Positions 63,023-64,000 of a stretch of 64,000 bases of DNA are shown here, piece by piece. Within the stretch, counting starts at the first letter, position 1. Each line of letters begins with the position of its first letter. Source of the stretch: Xiphydria camelus. Lineage: Eukaryota > Arthropoda > Insecta > Hymenoptera > Xiphydriidae. The stretch is taken from the NCBI GenBank assembly GCA_963678675.1, contig OY783192.1, positions 22,138,472-22,202,471 of the forward strand. The letters are read 5' to 3'. A model generated the notes under the pieces. That model worked only from the letters and a program-made list of their open reading frames with translations, made no database searches and was not told the DNA's origin. The translations under genes and the position numbers were made by a program.

Positions 63023-64000
63023 ATGGATGAATCTCGCAGACCTCCTCGCCGCAATTCTCCCACTGGCTCGGACTCCTCTGGTTCCTCACTTATGTCTGAC
63101 TCTAGTCGTAAGCGTGATAAACCCAGTGATGAGGCTGATGTTCCTTTGAAGTCAGACAAGACTAAACAGCCTAAGCGAGAAGCTCGAGTAACGCGTAACA
63201 CTGCCGCGAATGATGCCATGATGGAATTACTTAATGAACTGAGGGAGTGTCAAGCGAGACAATTTGAGCTCCTCCGTGAGCTCCCTGCTATGCGCACCGC
63301 TCTCGACTCGGTCGTTACTGACGTGGCTACCCTAAAGTCAACTTCTGATCACCTCCAAGCTACTACAACCAGTCTACAGCAGGAGAATGCTGACCTTCGC
63401 GTTGCCCTGGGCAATCTTGAGGCGAGAATGGACGCTCTGACTAATACCATTAACTCGGCAAATGCTGTACCGATGGCTAACACAGCCATTGAGAAAATCA
63501 CGGCTGCAACTAACTCTAGCATGCTGTTAACACAACGCACGTTGGCTAGGCAGAATTTCACCAATGAGTTGGTAGTGTCCGGGATTCCTGGCATAGGTCT
63601 CACCAATGAAACAGCTCTTCGATTTTTCCATGGTATCTTAAAGCTCATCGAAATTGAGTTTGAGACTGCTGACTTCCTCAGTACCAGACTGCTCCGCAAA
63701 GCTGCTCCTACTGTAGCTGATGCTCCTGACACTCCTTCAACCTCGAGTGCACCTAATAGCCGGCTAAGAACTTCGTTTGCGGTCGTCTGTAGGGATGCTA
63801 GCATCGTCAAAAAAATTATCTATGCAAAACGGAAGTTTGGAATATTAAAACTCTCTAAACTCGCTGAGTCGCTGGCTGGTCTGGATACCTTCACTCTGCC
63901 TGCATTCACTGGGGACTCTTCGATTAATCTCAACGAAATGCTCCCTGGACATGTCTTCCGACTTCTAGTTGAAGCTAAACCTAAGCTGAAGGCTGCGGGT
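63023..64000 (+). CDS. LINE ORF1 protein, 5' part (CR1/jockey-like), runs off the window
   Basis: The ATG at 63023 opens 326 codons with no stop to the window edge. Residues 1-60 are Ser/Arg/Lys-rich and probably disordered (MDESRRPPRRNSPTGSDSSG). Residues about 65-165 are rich in heptad-like Leu/Ala/Glu with no Pro, a likely coiled coil (MMELLNELRECQARQFELLR onward). Near residue 183, NELVVSGIPGIGL begins a domain like the RNA-binding part of LINE ORF1 proteins, followed by a TFAVVCRDA..VKKIIYAKRK segment. These proteins coat the element RNA and act as chaperones during target-primed reverse transcription. A CCHC zinc knuckle would lie beyond the edge in some clades. No frame lesion is seen. 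Confidence 0.75.
   Translation, partial: MDESRRPPRRNSPTGSDSSGSSLMSDSSRKRDKPSDEADVPLKSDKTKQPKREARVTRNTAANDAMMELLNELRECQARQFELLRELPAMRTALDSVVTDVATLKSTSDHLQATTTSLQQENADLRVALGNLEARMDALTNTINSANAVPMANTAIEKITAATNSSMLLTQRTLARQNFTNELVVSGIPGIGLTNETALRFFHGILKLIEIEFETADFLSTRLLRKAAPTVADAPDTPSTSSAPNSRLRTSFAVVCRDASIVKKIIYAKRKFGILKLSKLAESLAGLDTFTLPAFTGDSSINLNEMLPGHVFRLLVEAKPKLKAAG

Noticed and set aside
62965..63810. Minus-strand frames of 84 and 153 codons
   Set aside because: They are shadows of the LINE ORF1, which is open on the plus strand to the window edge and has the recognisable features.

Overview
This is a eukaryotic, almost certainly insect, transposon-rich and gene-poor window. The grounds are the transposable-element (TE) families present (piggyBac, Tc1/mariner-like, Transib, a CMC/Chapaev-like element, Ty3/gypsy, a CR1/jockey-like LINE, Helitron-like ends and many TA-, TTA- and TTAA-flanked MITEs), spliceosomal introns, AATAAA signals and arthropod-type TATA/TCAGTT promoter elements. 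Hymenoptera (an ant or wasp) would fit, but that is an impression rather than something the sequence proves. I found no confident host protein-coding gene; nearly everything of coding character belongs to a transposon.

Layout. 1-3.8 kb: a foldback repeat, then a 2.65-kb element with 15-bp terminal inverted repeats (TIRs). It carries a compact spliced mini-gene with TATA box, triplicated initiator, phase-0 intron and AATAAA, plus a solo LTR. 3.8-24 kb: a dense nest of palindromes built from a decayed mariner-like transposon. At least 13 copies of one core motif occur, with broken transposase exons, two complementary piggyBac remnants, a 1.95-kb long-inverted-repeat element and several MITEs. 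24-29.7 kb: short hairpin repeats, a piggyBac-type cysteine-rich tail, a Helitron-like end, an interlocked inverted repeat and a CpG-rich block.

29.7-35.2 kb: a 5.46-kb DDE transposon flanked by TTA duplications, with an open 644-codon transposase frame. Nested in it is a 1.79-kb Transib flanked by CGCCG duplications. 36.7-40.8 kb: inverted repeats enclosing broken gypsy gag/protease and reverse transcriptase. 41-44 kb: MITEs and a tRNA-like sequence. 44.2-49.1 kb: a complete 4.9-kb Transib with CGTCG duplications and a spliced, RAG1-like transposase gene broken by one stop and one frameshift. 49-64 kb: MITEs, CpG-rich blocks, microsatellites, a 433-bp tandem duplication whose second unit was hit by a small relative of the 5.46-kb element, and the 5' end of a LINE whose ORF1 runs off the right edge.

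The most interesting material is the Transib pair. All four termini start with CACAGTG, the heptamer of V(D)J recombination signal sequences, next to A-rich nonamer-like blocks. In one element these blocks lie at unequal distances (12 versus 22 bp) from the heptamer.
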